From: Thermodesulfobacteriota bacterium
GTDB taxonomy: Bacteria; Desulfobacterota; Thermodesulfobacteria; Thermodesulfobacteriales; Thermodesulfatatoraceae
Length of the DNA stretch: 11,259 nt
Assembly: GCA_013154385.1 (NCBI GenBank)
Contig: JAADCO010000167.1
Coordinates: 1 to 11,259 of the forward strand
Direction of reading: 5' to 3'
Part shown: positions 1-6,444 of the stretch, piece by piece
Numbering within the stretch: the first letter of the stretch is position 1
Layout: each line of letters starts with the position of its first letter
Notes under the pieces: model-generated
Told to the model about the DNA's origin: nothing
Seen by the model: the letters and a program-made list of their open reading frames with translations, nothing else
The model's database searches: none
Program-made: the position numbers and the translations under genes

Positions 1-1680
1 CAGAACGTGACGAAGGAGGCACTGCGCACGGGAAACCGAGAGCTCCTGATGAAGCGAGCCATTCCCCTCTGGAAGAAGATCGACGAGCAAACCCCTAATA
101 GGAGAGTCAAGATCCACTATCACATTGCTCCGGGGTTCTCCTTTCTGCGCGTGTGGCGTCCGGACAAGTACGGCGATGATTTGCGAAGCTTTCGTCACAC
201 CGTGGTTCAGGTGATCAAGACCGGAGAGCCCGTGGCGGGGATCGAAGCCGGTCGAGCCGGGTTGGCCATCCGAGGCGTGGCCCCGGTAAAGGATGACGAC
301 GGGACGGTGCTCGGTAGCGTCGAGGTCTTCATCAACATCAACGACCTGGCGAAAATCGAGGCCAAGAACGAAAACAAGGACGTGGCCGTCTTCACCAAGG
401 AAGTGGTTTCCACCTTCGAGAAGCAGGGGGTTACCAAAGTCGGCAACTTCCGTCTCGTCTTCGCCACCGACAAGTCTCTCCTGGAACCCGTGTTGAACGA
501 AGAGTTCCTGGGCAAAGCTTCGCATCAGATAGTGACCTATCAGAAGGGCCACTATCTCTACATTGGTAGCCCCATCAAGGATTACGCCGGGAAGGTCACG
601 GGTGTGTGGCTGACCACGCTCAACCTTTCTTCCTTCCAGAAGGCGCAGGAAGCCCTCATCAAGAAGAGCATCCTCCTGGCCGTGGTGTTGATCGCCATCG
701 TGGCCCTGCTGGTCAGCTTTCAGGTGCGGGCCATCGTCAGCCGGCCTCTGCAGGCCTGTCTGGAGGCCGTCAATCGTGTGGCCCAGGGCGATCTCAACGT
801 GCGCGTGCCCGTGCGGAGCAGGGATGAGATCGGTCGTCTGGCCGAAGGCCTGAACCACATGGTGGAAAACCTCCACAAGCTCATCAAGAAGGTCTCCAAG
901 GGCACGGATCAGCTCGAAGAGGCGGAGCAGAACCTCATGTCCTCTTCGGAGAACCTCATCCACGTCTCCGGAGAGACCCATCAGAAGGTGGACGAGATCG
1001 CGCGCGCCGGTCAGGAGAACAAGGAACGCATGGTCCAGCTCGCCGGAGCCAACGAGGAGATCACGGCCACCGTGCAGAACGTGTCCGAGAACGTGACCAA
1101 TACCGTCCAGATGTTCAGTGAGGTGACCCACCAGATAGACAAGACCACGGAGATCATTCGTCAGCTCAACCAGCACTTCGTGAAGATCGAGGAGGTCCTC
1201 GGCTTCATCAGCCAGATTGCCGATCAGACCAATCTCCTGGCGCTCAACGCCACCATCGAGGCCGCCCGCGCCGGTGAGGCCGGAAAGGGCTTTGCCGTGG
1301 TGGCCGGAGAGGTGAAGGAACTGGCCAAGCAGACCGCCGAGGCCACGGATCGAATCGTCAACACCATCCAGGAGCTGAGACACCTGGTGAGCAGCTCCGT
1401 CGAAGAGGTGCACAAGATCAGCGAACTGGTCCATCCCGTCAAGGAGATGACGGAAAACATCGCGGCGGCCATGGAACAGACCACCGCCGCGGCCAACGAG
1501 ATCAGTCAGCAGGCCCACGGAGTGCTCGAGAGCACGGAGCATTCGCTGGTGCTCATGGAAGAGCTGCGCGCAGCCACCGAAGAAGTGGTGCGGGCGGCGG
1601 AGTTCTCCAACCAGGCCGCGCAGAAGCTCCGGGAACTCTCTCAGGAGCTCAAGATCATGGTCAGACGTTTCAAGGTCTAA
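1..1680 (+). CDS. Methyl-accepting chemotaxis protein, dCache-type sensor (5' end outside window)
   Basis: This is a transmembrane chemoreceptor that would signal to CheA/CheW. Residue numbers count from the GTG at position 7, but the frame is open to the window edge. That GTG is probably internal, because a first membrane helix is missing. Residues about 1-215 are a periplasmic ligand-binding region. Stretches such as FLRVWRPDKYGDDL and GEPVAGIEAGRAGL resemble the dCache_3-type double Cache domain (family recall). A membrane helix lies at about 221-243 and a HAMP domain at about 244-297. The cytoplasmic coiled-coil hairpin spans about 300-552, with its conserved tip around residues 400-442 (QIADQTNLLALNATIEAARA). 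Its length, about 250 residues, suggests the 36-heptad class. It ends in MVRRFKV, so there is no C-terminal CheR-docking pentapeptide. The gene is followed by its own terminator. The ligand cannot be named from sequence. Confidence 0.95.
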   Translation, partial: QNVTKEALRTGNRELLMKRAIPLWKKIDEQTPNRRVKIHYHIAPGFSFLRVWRPDKYGDDLRSFRHTVVQVIKTGEPVAGIEAGRAGLAIRGVAPVKDDDGTVLGSVEVFININDLAKIEAKNENKDVAVFTKEVVSTFEKQGVTKVGNFRLVFATDKSLLEPVLNEEFLGKASHQIVTYQKGHYLYIGSPIKDYAGKVTGVWLTTLNLSSFQKAQEALIKKSILLAVVLIAIVALLVSFQVRAIVSRPLQACLEAVNRVAQGDLNVRVPVRSRDEIGRLAEGLNHMVENLHKLIKKVSKGTDQLEEAEQNLMSSSENLIHVSGETHQKVDEIARAGQENKERMVQLAGANEEITATVQNVSENVTNTVQMFSEVTHQIDKTTEIIRQLNQHFVKIEEVLGFISQIADQTNLLALNATIEAARAGEAGKGFAVVAGEVKELAKQTAEATDRIVNTIQELRHLVSSSVEEVHKISELVHPVKEMTENIAAAMEQTTAAANEISQQAHGVLESTEHSLVLMEELRAATEEVVRAAEFSNQAAQKLRELSQELKIMVRRFKV

Positions 1681-1705
1681 AGTTTCTCAACCGGCCTTCT
1701 TCGTT

Positions 1706-1740
1706 AAAGGGGAGCCTTCGGGCTCCCCTTTCTTGTTTTT
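1706..1740 (+). terminator. Rho-independent terminator after the chemoreceptor gene
   Basis: A perfect 11-bp stem, AAAGGGGAGCC (1706-1716) with GGCTCCCCTTT (1721-1731), closes on a UUCG tetraloop. It is followed by a T-rich tract (CTTGTTTTT) ending at 1740. It lies 26 nt after the chemoreceptor stop and separates that gene from the ilvD operon. Confidence 0.93.
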
Positions 1741-1790
1741 GCAAGTGGTCTCTTTCGCGGAGTTTTGTTAAAAAAGACCCATATCCTCAT

Positions 1791-1797
1791 AAGGAGG
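1791..1797 (+). promoter_or_regulatory. Shine-Dalgarno site of ilvD
   Basis: AAGGAGG lies 9 nt upstream of the ATG at 1807 and fixes that start. The rest of the 66-nt leader between the terminator and the gene is AT-rich (a TTGTTAAAAAAG stretch at about 1765-1776). It shows no convincing -35/-10 pair and no attenuator hairpin. Confidence 0.85.
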
Positions 1798-1806
1798 CGG
1801 TAGAAA

Positions 1807-3465
1807 ATGCAAAGTGATCGGGTCAAAAAGGGGATTGAACGGGCTCCGCACCGTTCTTTGCTGAAGGCTTCCGGGTACACCGACGAAGAGCTTCGTCGTC
1901 CGCTTATCGGTATCGCCAATTCTTTCAACGAGATCATTCCCGGCCACGTGCATCTGCGTCAGATCGTGGACGCCGTGAAGGCCGGCGTGCGCATGGCCGG
2001 GGGCACGCCCATGGAGTTCGGGGTCATCGGCGTTTGCGACGGGATCGCCATGAACCACGAGGGAATGCGTTACTCCCTCGTTTCGCGCGAGGTCATCGCT
2101 GATTCCGTGGAGATCATGGCCCGGGCGCACGCCTTCGACGCCCTGGTGCTCGTTCCCAACTGCGACAAGATCGTTCCCGGGATGCTCATGGCCGCGCTGA
2201 GGCTCAACATCCCGACCATCGTCGTTTCCGGGGGGCCCATGCTCACGGGTACCTTCCGCGGGCAAAAGGTGAACCTGATCTCGGTCTTTGAGGCCATCGG
2301 TCGGGTGAAGGCCGGAGAGATGAGCGAAGAGGACCTTTGCGAGCTCGAAGACCAGGCCTGCCCCACGTGCGGCTCGTGTGCGGGGATGTTTACGGCCAAC
2401 TCCATGAACTGCCTCACCGAGGCGCTGGGCCTGGCCCTCCCCGGCAACGGAACCATTCCCGCCGTGAGTTCGGCGCGCATCCGGTTGGCCAAGCAAGCCG
2501 GAATGCAGATCATGGAGCTCCTGAAAAAGAAGCTCCTGCCCCGGAAGATCGCCACGGAAGCGGCCTTCCGCAACGCCATCGCCGTGGACATGGCCCTCGG
2601 ATGTTCCACCAACACCGTCCTGCATCTGCCGGCCATTGCCCATGAGGCCGGGATCAAGCTCCCGCTGAAGCTCTTTGACGAAATCTCGCGCAAGACCCCC
2701 TGCTTGTGCTCTCTCATCCCCGCCGGACCCCACAGCGTGGTTGATCTTCACGAGGCCGGCGGCATCCCCGCGGTGATGGCCGAGCTCTCCAAGAAGGGCC
2801 TCATCCACAAGCGCGTCAAGACGGTCACCGGAAAGACCGTGGGCGAAAACATCAAGAAGGTCAAGGTCCTCGATCACGAGGTCATTCGTCCGGTGGACAA
2901 GCCCTATCGTCCCGAGGGCGGCATCGCCATCCTCTGGGGGAACCTGGCTCCCGAGGGTTCCGTGGTCAAGGCGAGCGCCGTGGCGCCGGAGATGCTTCGC
3001 CACGAGGGCCCCGCGCGCGTTTTCGAGTCCGAGGAGGAGGCTTACGAGGCCATCCTGGCCGGAAAGATCCGGGAAGGAGACGTGATCGTTATCCGCTACG
3101 AGGGCCCGAAAGGCGGGCCGGGGATGCGCGAGATGCTCTCTCCCACTTCGGCCATCATCGGGATGGGGTTGGGGCGTTCGGTGGCCCTCCTCACGGACGG
3201 GCGCTTCAGCGGCGGCACGCAGGGGGCCTGCGTGGGTCACATCTCTCCCGAGGCCGCGGAGGGCGGTCCCATCGCCCTGGTGAAGGAAGGGGACCTCATC
3301 GAGATAGACATCCCCAACCGCCGCCTGACCTTGAAGGTCAGCGAGGGAGAGCTTGAGCGGCGGCGCAAGGCCTGGAAGCCACCGAAGAAGAAGCTCTCCG
3401 GAGTGCTGGCCCGCTACGCCAAGCTGGTCACCTCCGGAGCCAAAGGGGCCATCCTAGAGGAATAA
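1807..3465 (+). CDS. ilvD: Dihydroxy-acid dehydratase
   Basis: IlvD dehydrates 2,3-dihydroxy-isovalerate and 2,3-dihydroxy-3-methylvalerate to the 2-keto acids in valine, isoleucine and, indirectly, leucine and pantothenate synthesis. It is a cytoplasmic Fe-S and Mg enzyme. At 552 aa it has the family's usual length. Visible motifs are CDGIAMNHEGM (77-87), NCDKIVPGM (118-126; cluster Cys119 and the Lys that binds Mg when carbamylated), and CPTCGSCAGMFTANSMNC (185-202; further cluster cysteines). Others are GPKGGPGM (433-440), EMLSPTS (442-448) and DGRFSGGT (464-471, with the active-site Ser468). Residue 46 is Gly, in IIPGHVHL, as in E. coli IlvD, where some DHADs have a Cys. This is the first gene of the plus-strand run. 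Its TAA overlaps the next ATG by one base. No other ilv or leu gene is in the window. Confidence 0.97.
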   Translation: MQSDRVKKGIERAPHRSLLKASGYTDEELRRPLIGIANSFNEIIPGHVHLRQIVDAVKAGVRMAGGTPMEFGVIGVCDGIAMNHEGMRYSLVSREVIADSVEIMARAHAFDALVLVPNCDKIVPGMLMAALRLNIPTIVVSGGPMLTGTFRGQKVNLISVFEAIGRVKAGEMSEEDLCELEDQACPTCGSCAGMFTANSMNCLTEALGLALPGNGTIPAVSSARIRLAKQAGMQIMELLKKKLLPRKIATEAAFRNAIAVDMALGCSTNTVLHLPAIAHEAGIKLPLKLFDEISRKTPCLCSLIPAGPHSVVDLHEAGGIPAVMAELSKKGLIHKRVKTVTGKTVGENIKKVKVLDHEVIRPVDKPYRPEGGIAILWGNLAPEGSVVKASAVAPEMLRHEGPARVFESEEEAYEAILAGKIREGDVIVIRYEGPKGGPGMREMLSPTSAIIGMGLGRSVALLTDGRFSGGTQGACVGHISPEAAEGGPIALVKEGDLIEIDIPNRRLTLKVSEGELERRRKAWKPPKKKLSGVLARYAKLVTSGAKGAILEE

Positions 3466-4280
3466 TGGCCCGCTATCTCCTCGTTGGGCATCTTACGAAG
3501 GACCTGGTCCCCGGGGGTTTTCGTTACGGCGGGGCGGTGTTGTACGCGGGTCTCACCGCCCGCCGCCTCGGCTTCGATACGCTGGTGATCACGGCTTCCG
3601 CGGAAAAGGGGCTCGATAAGATCTTTCCCGAGCTCAGGGTCTACAACTTCCTCGCCCCGGAGACCACGGTCTTCGAAAACGTGGAAACCCCTACGGGCAG
3701 ACAGCAGTTCGTCCATCATCGCGCCCCGCCCCTTCCGCTTGACCGCCTCACGAGGGTCCTCCGCCGCGCGGAAATCGTCCATCTGGCGCCGGTCCTCGAC
3801 GAGGTGCGGCCTGAAGACGGAAGGATCTTCGAGACGGAGTTTTTGGTGGCCAACCCCCAGGGATGGTTCCGTGAGGTGCTCCCCGACGGGCGGGTGGTCA
3901 GGAAGCGCCCGGATCTTTCCCGGGCCCCGAGGTTCAAGGCCCTGGTGGTGAGCGAGGAGGACCTGGGAGGAGAGGAATCTCTGGTAGAGGACCTTTTGTC
4001 CCTTACGGACATCCTGGTGGTCACCAAGGGCTCGCAGGGGGCAGAGCTCTTTTGCGAAGGAGAGCGCCTCTTTCTGCCCACCAAGCCGCGGCCCGTGCGG
4101 GACCCTACGGGCGCCGGGGACGTTCTGGCCGCGGGATTTTTCGGTATGCTTTACGCCACGGGCAAACCCAAGGTGGCCCTTGAGTTTGCCCAGTGTCTCG
4201 CGGGAATCAAGGTCACCAGGGAGGGCCTGGCGGGCGTGCCCACGTGGGAGGAAATAAGTTCCTGTTTGGAGAGGCCCTGA
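3465..4280 (+). CDS. PfkB/ribokinase-family kinase, substrate unknown
   Basis: This is a 271-aa, probably cytoplasmic, ATP-dependent kinase of the PfkB (ribokinase-like) fold. The diagnostic signature is DPTGAGDVLAAGFF (213-226), with Asp219 as expected catalytic base and TGAGD as anion hole. VVTKGSQGAEL (186-196) is the usual nucleotide-side strand. The N-terminal GGFRYGGAVLYAGLTARRLG (17-36) matches the substrate-side glycine motif but lacks the Asn of ribokinase. It is about 40 residues shorter than ribokinase. NPQGWFREV (130-138) and TPTGRQQF (75-82) recall a poorly characterised PfkB subgroup. The ATG overlaps the ilvD stop (TAATG), implying translational coupling, and scpB starts 6 nt downstream. 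Neighbours do not reveal the substrate; a sugar, inositol or nucleoside are all possible. Confidence 0.85.
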   Translation: MARYLLVGHLTKDLVPGGFRYGGAVLYAGLTARRLGFDTLVITASAEKGLDKIFPELRVYNFLAPETTVFENVETPTGRQQFVHHRAPPLPLDRLTRVLRRAEIVHLAPVLDEVRPEDGRIFETEFLVANPQGWFREVLPDGRVVRKRPDLSRAPRFKALVVSEEDLGGEESLVEDLLSLTDILVVTKGSQGAELFCEGERLFLPTKPRPVRDPTGAGDVLAAGFFGMLYATGKPKVALEFAQCLAGIKVTREGLAGVPTWEEISSCLERP

Positions 4281-4286
4281 ACCGCG

Positions 4287-4814
4287 ATGTGGTCCGTGGA
4301 GGAACTGGAAAGGGCGCTTGAGGCCCTATTTTTTGCGGCGGGTCGCGTGGTGACGCGCCGGGAGCTGGCGAAAATCTTCTCCGAGGTGGAGAAGTCAAGC
4401 CTCGAAGAGGCCCTGGAGGCCCTCAAGAAGCGCTATCAGGGGCGCGGGGTGCGTCTGGCCGAGGTGGCCGGAGGCTTCCGCTTCGAGACCGATCCCCGGT
4501 TTGCCCCTTACATCCGGCGCCTCAAGCAGGGGTCTCCCCCCAAGCTCTCCCGCGCGGCCCTTGAGACCCTCGCCATCATCGCCTACAAACAACCCGTGAC
4601 CAAGGCGGAGATAGAGGCCATCCGCGGGGTGGATAGCGCCGGCGCCATCAAGACCCTTCTCGAAAAGGGGCTCATCAAGATTTCCGGCCGAAAGGACGTC
4701 CCCGGTCGGCCCCTTCTCTACGCCACCACCACCAAGTTTCTCGAGGTCTTCGGGCTGAAGGACCTCAAGGATCTTCCCAAACTCAAAGAACTCGAGGATG
4801 TGTTCCATGATTAG
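4287..4814 (+). CDS. scpB: Segregation and condensation protein B
   Basis: ScpB is the winged-helix (kite) subunit that joins ScpA and SMC in bacterial condensin, acting on the nucleoid in chromosome compaction and segregation. The protein is 175 aa, typical for the family. The first winged-helix region is about residues 5-85, beginning LERALEALFFAAGRVVT. The second, about 87-157, carries the family signature LSRAALETLAIIAYKQPVTK, then GVDSAGAIKTLLEKGLI and GRPLLYATTTKFLEVFGL. The start is fixed: the in-frame TGA at 4278 is just upstream and the first ATG is at 4287. The Shine-Dalgarno is weak (GGAGAGG about 12 nt upstream), so coupling to the preceding gene is likely. The usual partner scpA is not adjacent; the next gene overlaps the end of scpB and is unknown. 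Confidence 0.95.
   Translation: MWSVEELERALEALFFAAGRVVTRRELAKIFSEVEKSSLEEALEALKKRYQGRGVRLAEVAGGFRFETDPRFAPYIRRLKQGSPPKLSRAALETLAIIAYKQPVTKAEIEAIRGVDSAGAIKTLLEKGLIKISGRKDVPGRPLLYATTTKFLEVFGLKDLKDLPKLKELEDVFHD
4794..4797 (+). promoter_or_regulatory. Shine-Dalgarno site deciding the start at 4807
   Basis: GAGG inside the end of scpB lies 9 nt before the ATG at 4807. The earlier in-frame ATG at 4798 directly abuts this GAGG and so has no usable spacing. I therefore prefer 4807. Confidence 0.55.
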
Positions 4815-5280
4815 AGACGAGGTGATCGAAGAGGCCGATTTGATCCGCTACTCCGGTGAGATCCCGGAAGTGGCCTACTGGAACAGCATCTACTATCTGA
4901 CCGAAGAAGCAGACGGCCCCGGTCTCTCTCTTTCCGCATCGGAGGAAAGGCTCCTCAAAAAGGCGGTGGTGGAACGCTATCTCACCATCATCGCCCGCGA
5001 TCTGAACGTGGAAAACATCGGCCAGTCCCTCTATCGAGGGGTGACCAGGGCCGCCACGAACTGGCGGCGGCTCAAGAATTTCGTGCGCAAAGAGGGGTTT
5101 TCCCTGGAGGCCGTGAGGCTCCAAGTGCTTGAAAGGCTGAGACTTTTCCTGATAGAAGTAAGCGAGAAGGCGTTGAGAATAGACGTGCGGGAGGCAGAGC
5201 TCCGTTCCTTTGTGGAAGAGCTTTTCTTCCCCCCCAAGGTCCTTCTTTTCGGTTTGAGAATCCTCTACCGGGAGGATTGA
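4807..5280 (+). CDS. Uncharacterised 157-aa protein coupled to scpB
   Basis: I do not recognise this protein. It is soluble, acidic at the N-terminus (MIRDEVIEEADLIRYSGEIP) and looks mostly alpha-helical. It has no signal peptide or membrane segment. Regions of note are a basic, aromatic central stretch (RGVTRAATNWRRLKNFVRKE, about residues 77-96) and the ending EELFFPPKVLLFGLRILYRED. There are no metal-binding Cys/His pairs or nucleotide-binding motifs. The start at 4807 is chosen from the GAGG 9 nt upstream; a start at 4798 would add three residues. It overlaps scpB by 8 nt and ends 1 nt before cutA, so it is firmly inside the operon. Its role is unknown. A function linked to ScpB or SMC is possible only by position. 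Confidence 0.85.
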   Translation: MIRDEVIEEADLIRYSGEIPEVAYWNSIYYLTEEADGPGLSLSASEERLLKKAVVERYLTIIARDLNVENIGQSLYRGVTRAATNWRRLKNFVRKEGFSLEAVRLQVLERLRLFLIEVSEKALRIDVREAELRSFVEELFFPPKVLLFGLRILYRED

Positions 5281-5281
5281 G

Positions 5282-5623
5282 ATGGAAAGGATTTATCTCG
5301 TCTACGTCACGGCTTCCAATCAGGAAGAGGCCGAGAAACTGGCCCAAGCCGCGGTGGGTGAAAGGCTGGCCGCCTGCGCCAACGTCTACCCCCGGATCAA
5401 GTCCTACTACTGGTGGGAAGGAAAGATGGAAAGCGACGAAGAGGCGGTTCTCATCCTGAAGACCAGGGGCGGCCTCATGGAGAGGCTCATCTCCCGCCTC
5501 AAGGAGCTCCATTCGTATTCTTGCCCCTGCATCGTGGCTCTCCCGGTGGAGGAGGGCCACGCCGAGTATCTGGCCTGGATCCTCCGGGAAACGGGTTTCA
5601 AGGCCCCGTCTCAGGACCGATAA
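5282..5623 (+). CDS. cutA: CutA-family divalent cation tolerance protein
   Basis: CutA1 proteins are small, very stable trimers with a ferredoxin-like (PII-like) fold. They were originally linked to copper tolerance, and the precise role is unsettled. At 113 aa it has the family's usual length. Motifs visible are VYVTASNQEEAEKLA (7-21), ERLAACANVYPRIKSYYWWEGK (27-48; the expected RLAAC...S-Y-W-EGK core), LILKT (57-61), and LHSYSCPCIVALPVEEG (76-92), where most members read LHPYE-P-I-ALP. The C-terminal helix is AEYLAWILRET (94-104). GGAGG at 5271-5275 lies 6 nt before the ATG and overlaps the end of the upstream gene. The lipoprotein gene begins 22 nt downstream. It sits in the same operon, which shows no other metal genes. 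Confidence 0.95.
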   Translation: MERIYLVYVTASNQEEAEKLAQAAVGERLAACANVYPRIKSYYWWEGKMESDEEAVLILKTRGGLMERLISRLKELHSYSCPCIVALPVEEGHAEYLAWILRETGFKAPSQDR

Positions 5624-5645
5624 CCAACCAAAAAAGGAGGCGCCC

Positions 5646-6407
5646 ATGTTTCGACTTTTGACCTTGCTGGCGGGGGTTCTTCTCCTGGCGGTGTCCTGTG
5701 TCTCTTCCGGGGTGCAGACGCAGGTGGACACCACCGGTCCCACGGCGAGTCAGGTGCTCACCTATCGAGGCCCCAAGGCGCGCATCGCCGTGGCGAGCTT
5801 CAAGTGCAAGGCCGCCAACTGTCAGGGCATCGGGGAGGGCATTGCCGACATGCTGGCCACGGCCCTCTTCCGCACGGGCAGGTTCATCGTGCTCGAAAGG
5901 GGAGAGGGGCTCAAGGAGATCCAGAAGGAACTGGATCTCGCGCAATCCGGCTACGTGCGCAAGGATCAGGCCCCGCAGACCGGACAGATGGAAGGAGCGG
6001 ACATCCTGGTCATCGGCGCCATCACGGCCTTTGAACCCAACGCCTCCGGGGTCGAGGGCGGAGGCGTGGTCATCCCCTACAAGATCCCCATCATCGGTGG
6101 GGCGCGCCTCAAGAAGAAAGAGGCTTACATTGCCGCCGACATCCGCCTGGTTGACGTGCGTACCGGAAGGATCATCAACGCCACCACCGTGGAGGGGAAG
6201 GCCTCTTCCTGGAAGGCCCAGGGTGTTCTCGGCGGGGTGATCGGCGACGTGGCCCTGGGCGGCGGGCTCGGCGTCTACCGCAACACGCCCATGGAGAAGG
6301 CCATCCGGCAGATGCTCTACGCGGCGGTGAACGCCATCGTGCAAATGGTGCCGCCAAACTACTATCGCTGGGGTGAGGACAACGTTCCCGCTTCCGGAAC
6401 GAAATAA
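5646..6407 (+). CDS. CsgG/HfaB-like outer-membrane lipoprotein
   Basis: This 253-aa secreted lipoprotein belongs to the CsgG family. In curli systems CsgG forms a nonameric outer-membrane export pore. The signal peptide is residues 1-17, with lipidation Cys18 in LAVSC. Position +2 is Val rather than Asp, compatible with outer-membrane sorting. The domain runs from about residue 46 (RIAVASF) through IADMLATALFRTGRFIVLER (66-85), ADILVIGAITAFEPN (118-132), IAADIRLVDVRTGRIINAT (162-180) and KAIRQMLYAAVNAIVQMV (218-235). Two Gly-rich segments (about 131-160 and 183-214) align with the membrane-spanning beta hairpins of E. coli CsgG as I recall it. No csgE, csgF or curlin gene is nearby, so the cargo is unknown. 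A non-pore LpoB-like role is an alternative. AGGAGG at 5635-5640 lies 5 nt before the ATG. Confidence 0.85.
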   Translation: MFRLLTLLAGVLLLAVSCVSSGVQTQVDTTGPTASQVLTYRGPKARIAVASFKCKAANCQGIGEGIADMLATALFRTGRFIVLERGEGLKEIQKELDLAQSGYVRKDQAPQTGQMEGADILVIGAITAFEPNASGVEGGGVVIPYKIPIIGGARLKKKEAYIAADIRLVDVRTGRIINATTVEGKASSWKAQGVLGGVIGDVALGGGLGVYRNTPMEKAIRQMLYAAVNAIVQMVPPNYYRWGEDNVPASGTK

Positions 6408-6432
6408 TCTGGTTCGTTCGCGCCCGGTTCGC

Positions 6433-6438
6433 TAATTT
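6433..6438 (+). promoter_or_regulatory. -10-like box directly before hemW
   Basis: TAATTT ends 6 nt before the ATG at 6445, in an otherwise GC-rich gap of 37 nt. A transcript from it would begin at or next to the ATG. The matching -35 region (about 6409-6415) is poor, so the promoter call is tentative. The first three bases of this box, TAA at 6433-6435, are also an in-frame stop for hemW. Confidence 0.4.
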
Positions 6439-6444
6439 TTCCCC

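Noticed and set aside
1741..1806. Leader attenuator, T-box or promoter upstream of ilvD
   Set aside because: The leader is too short for a T-box. I found no leader peptide, no hairpin pair and no hexamer pair with acceptable spacing.
1768..3240. A 490-codon open frame on the minus strand opposite ilvD
   Set aside because: The sequence is low-complexity His/Gly/Asp/Arg-rich with no domain. It is the usual antisense shadow of a GC-rich gene, and ilvD on the plus strand is unambiguous.
4798..4800. ATG at 4798 as the start of the 157-aa gene
   Set aside because: It directly abuts the GAGG at 4794-4797, leaving no spacing for that site, which fits the ATG at 4807 instead.
6383..6401. CGTTCC/GGAACG stem at the end of the csgG-like gene as a terminator
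   Set aside because: Only 6 bp with a 7-nt loop, lying inside the coding region and without a following T-tract.
6411..6431. Direct repeat GGTTCG (6411-6416 and 6426-6431) as an operator before hemW
   Set aside because: Six bases repeated once in a GC-rich gap is within chance expectation, and no regulator is known.
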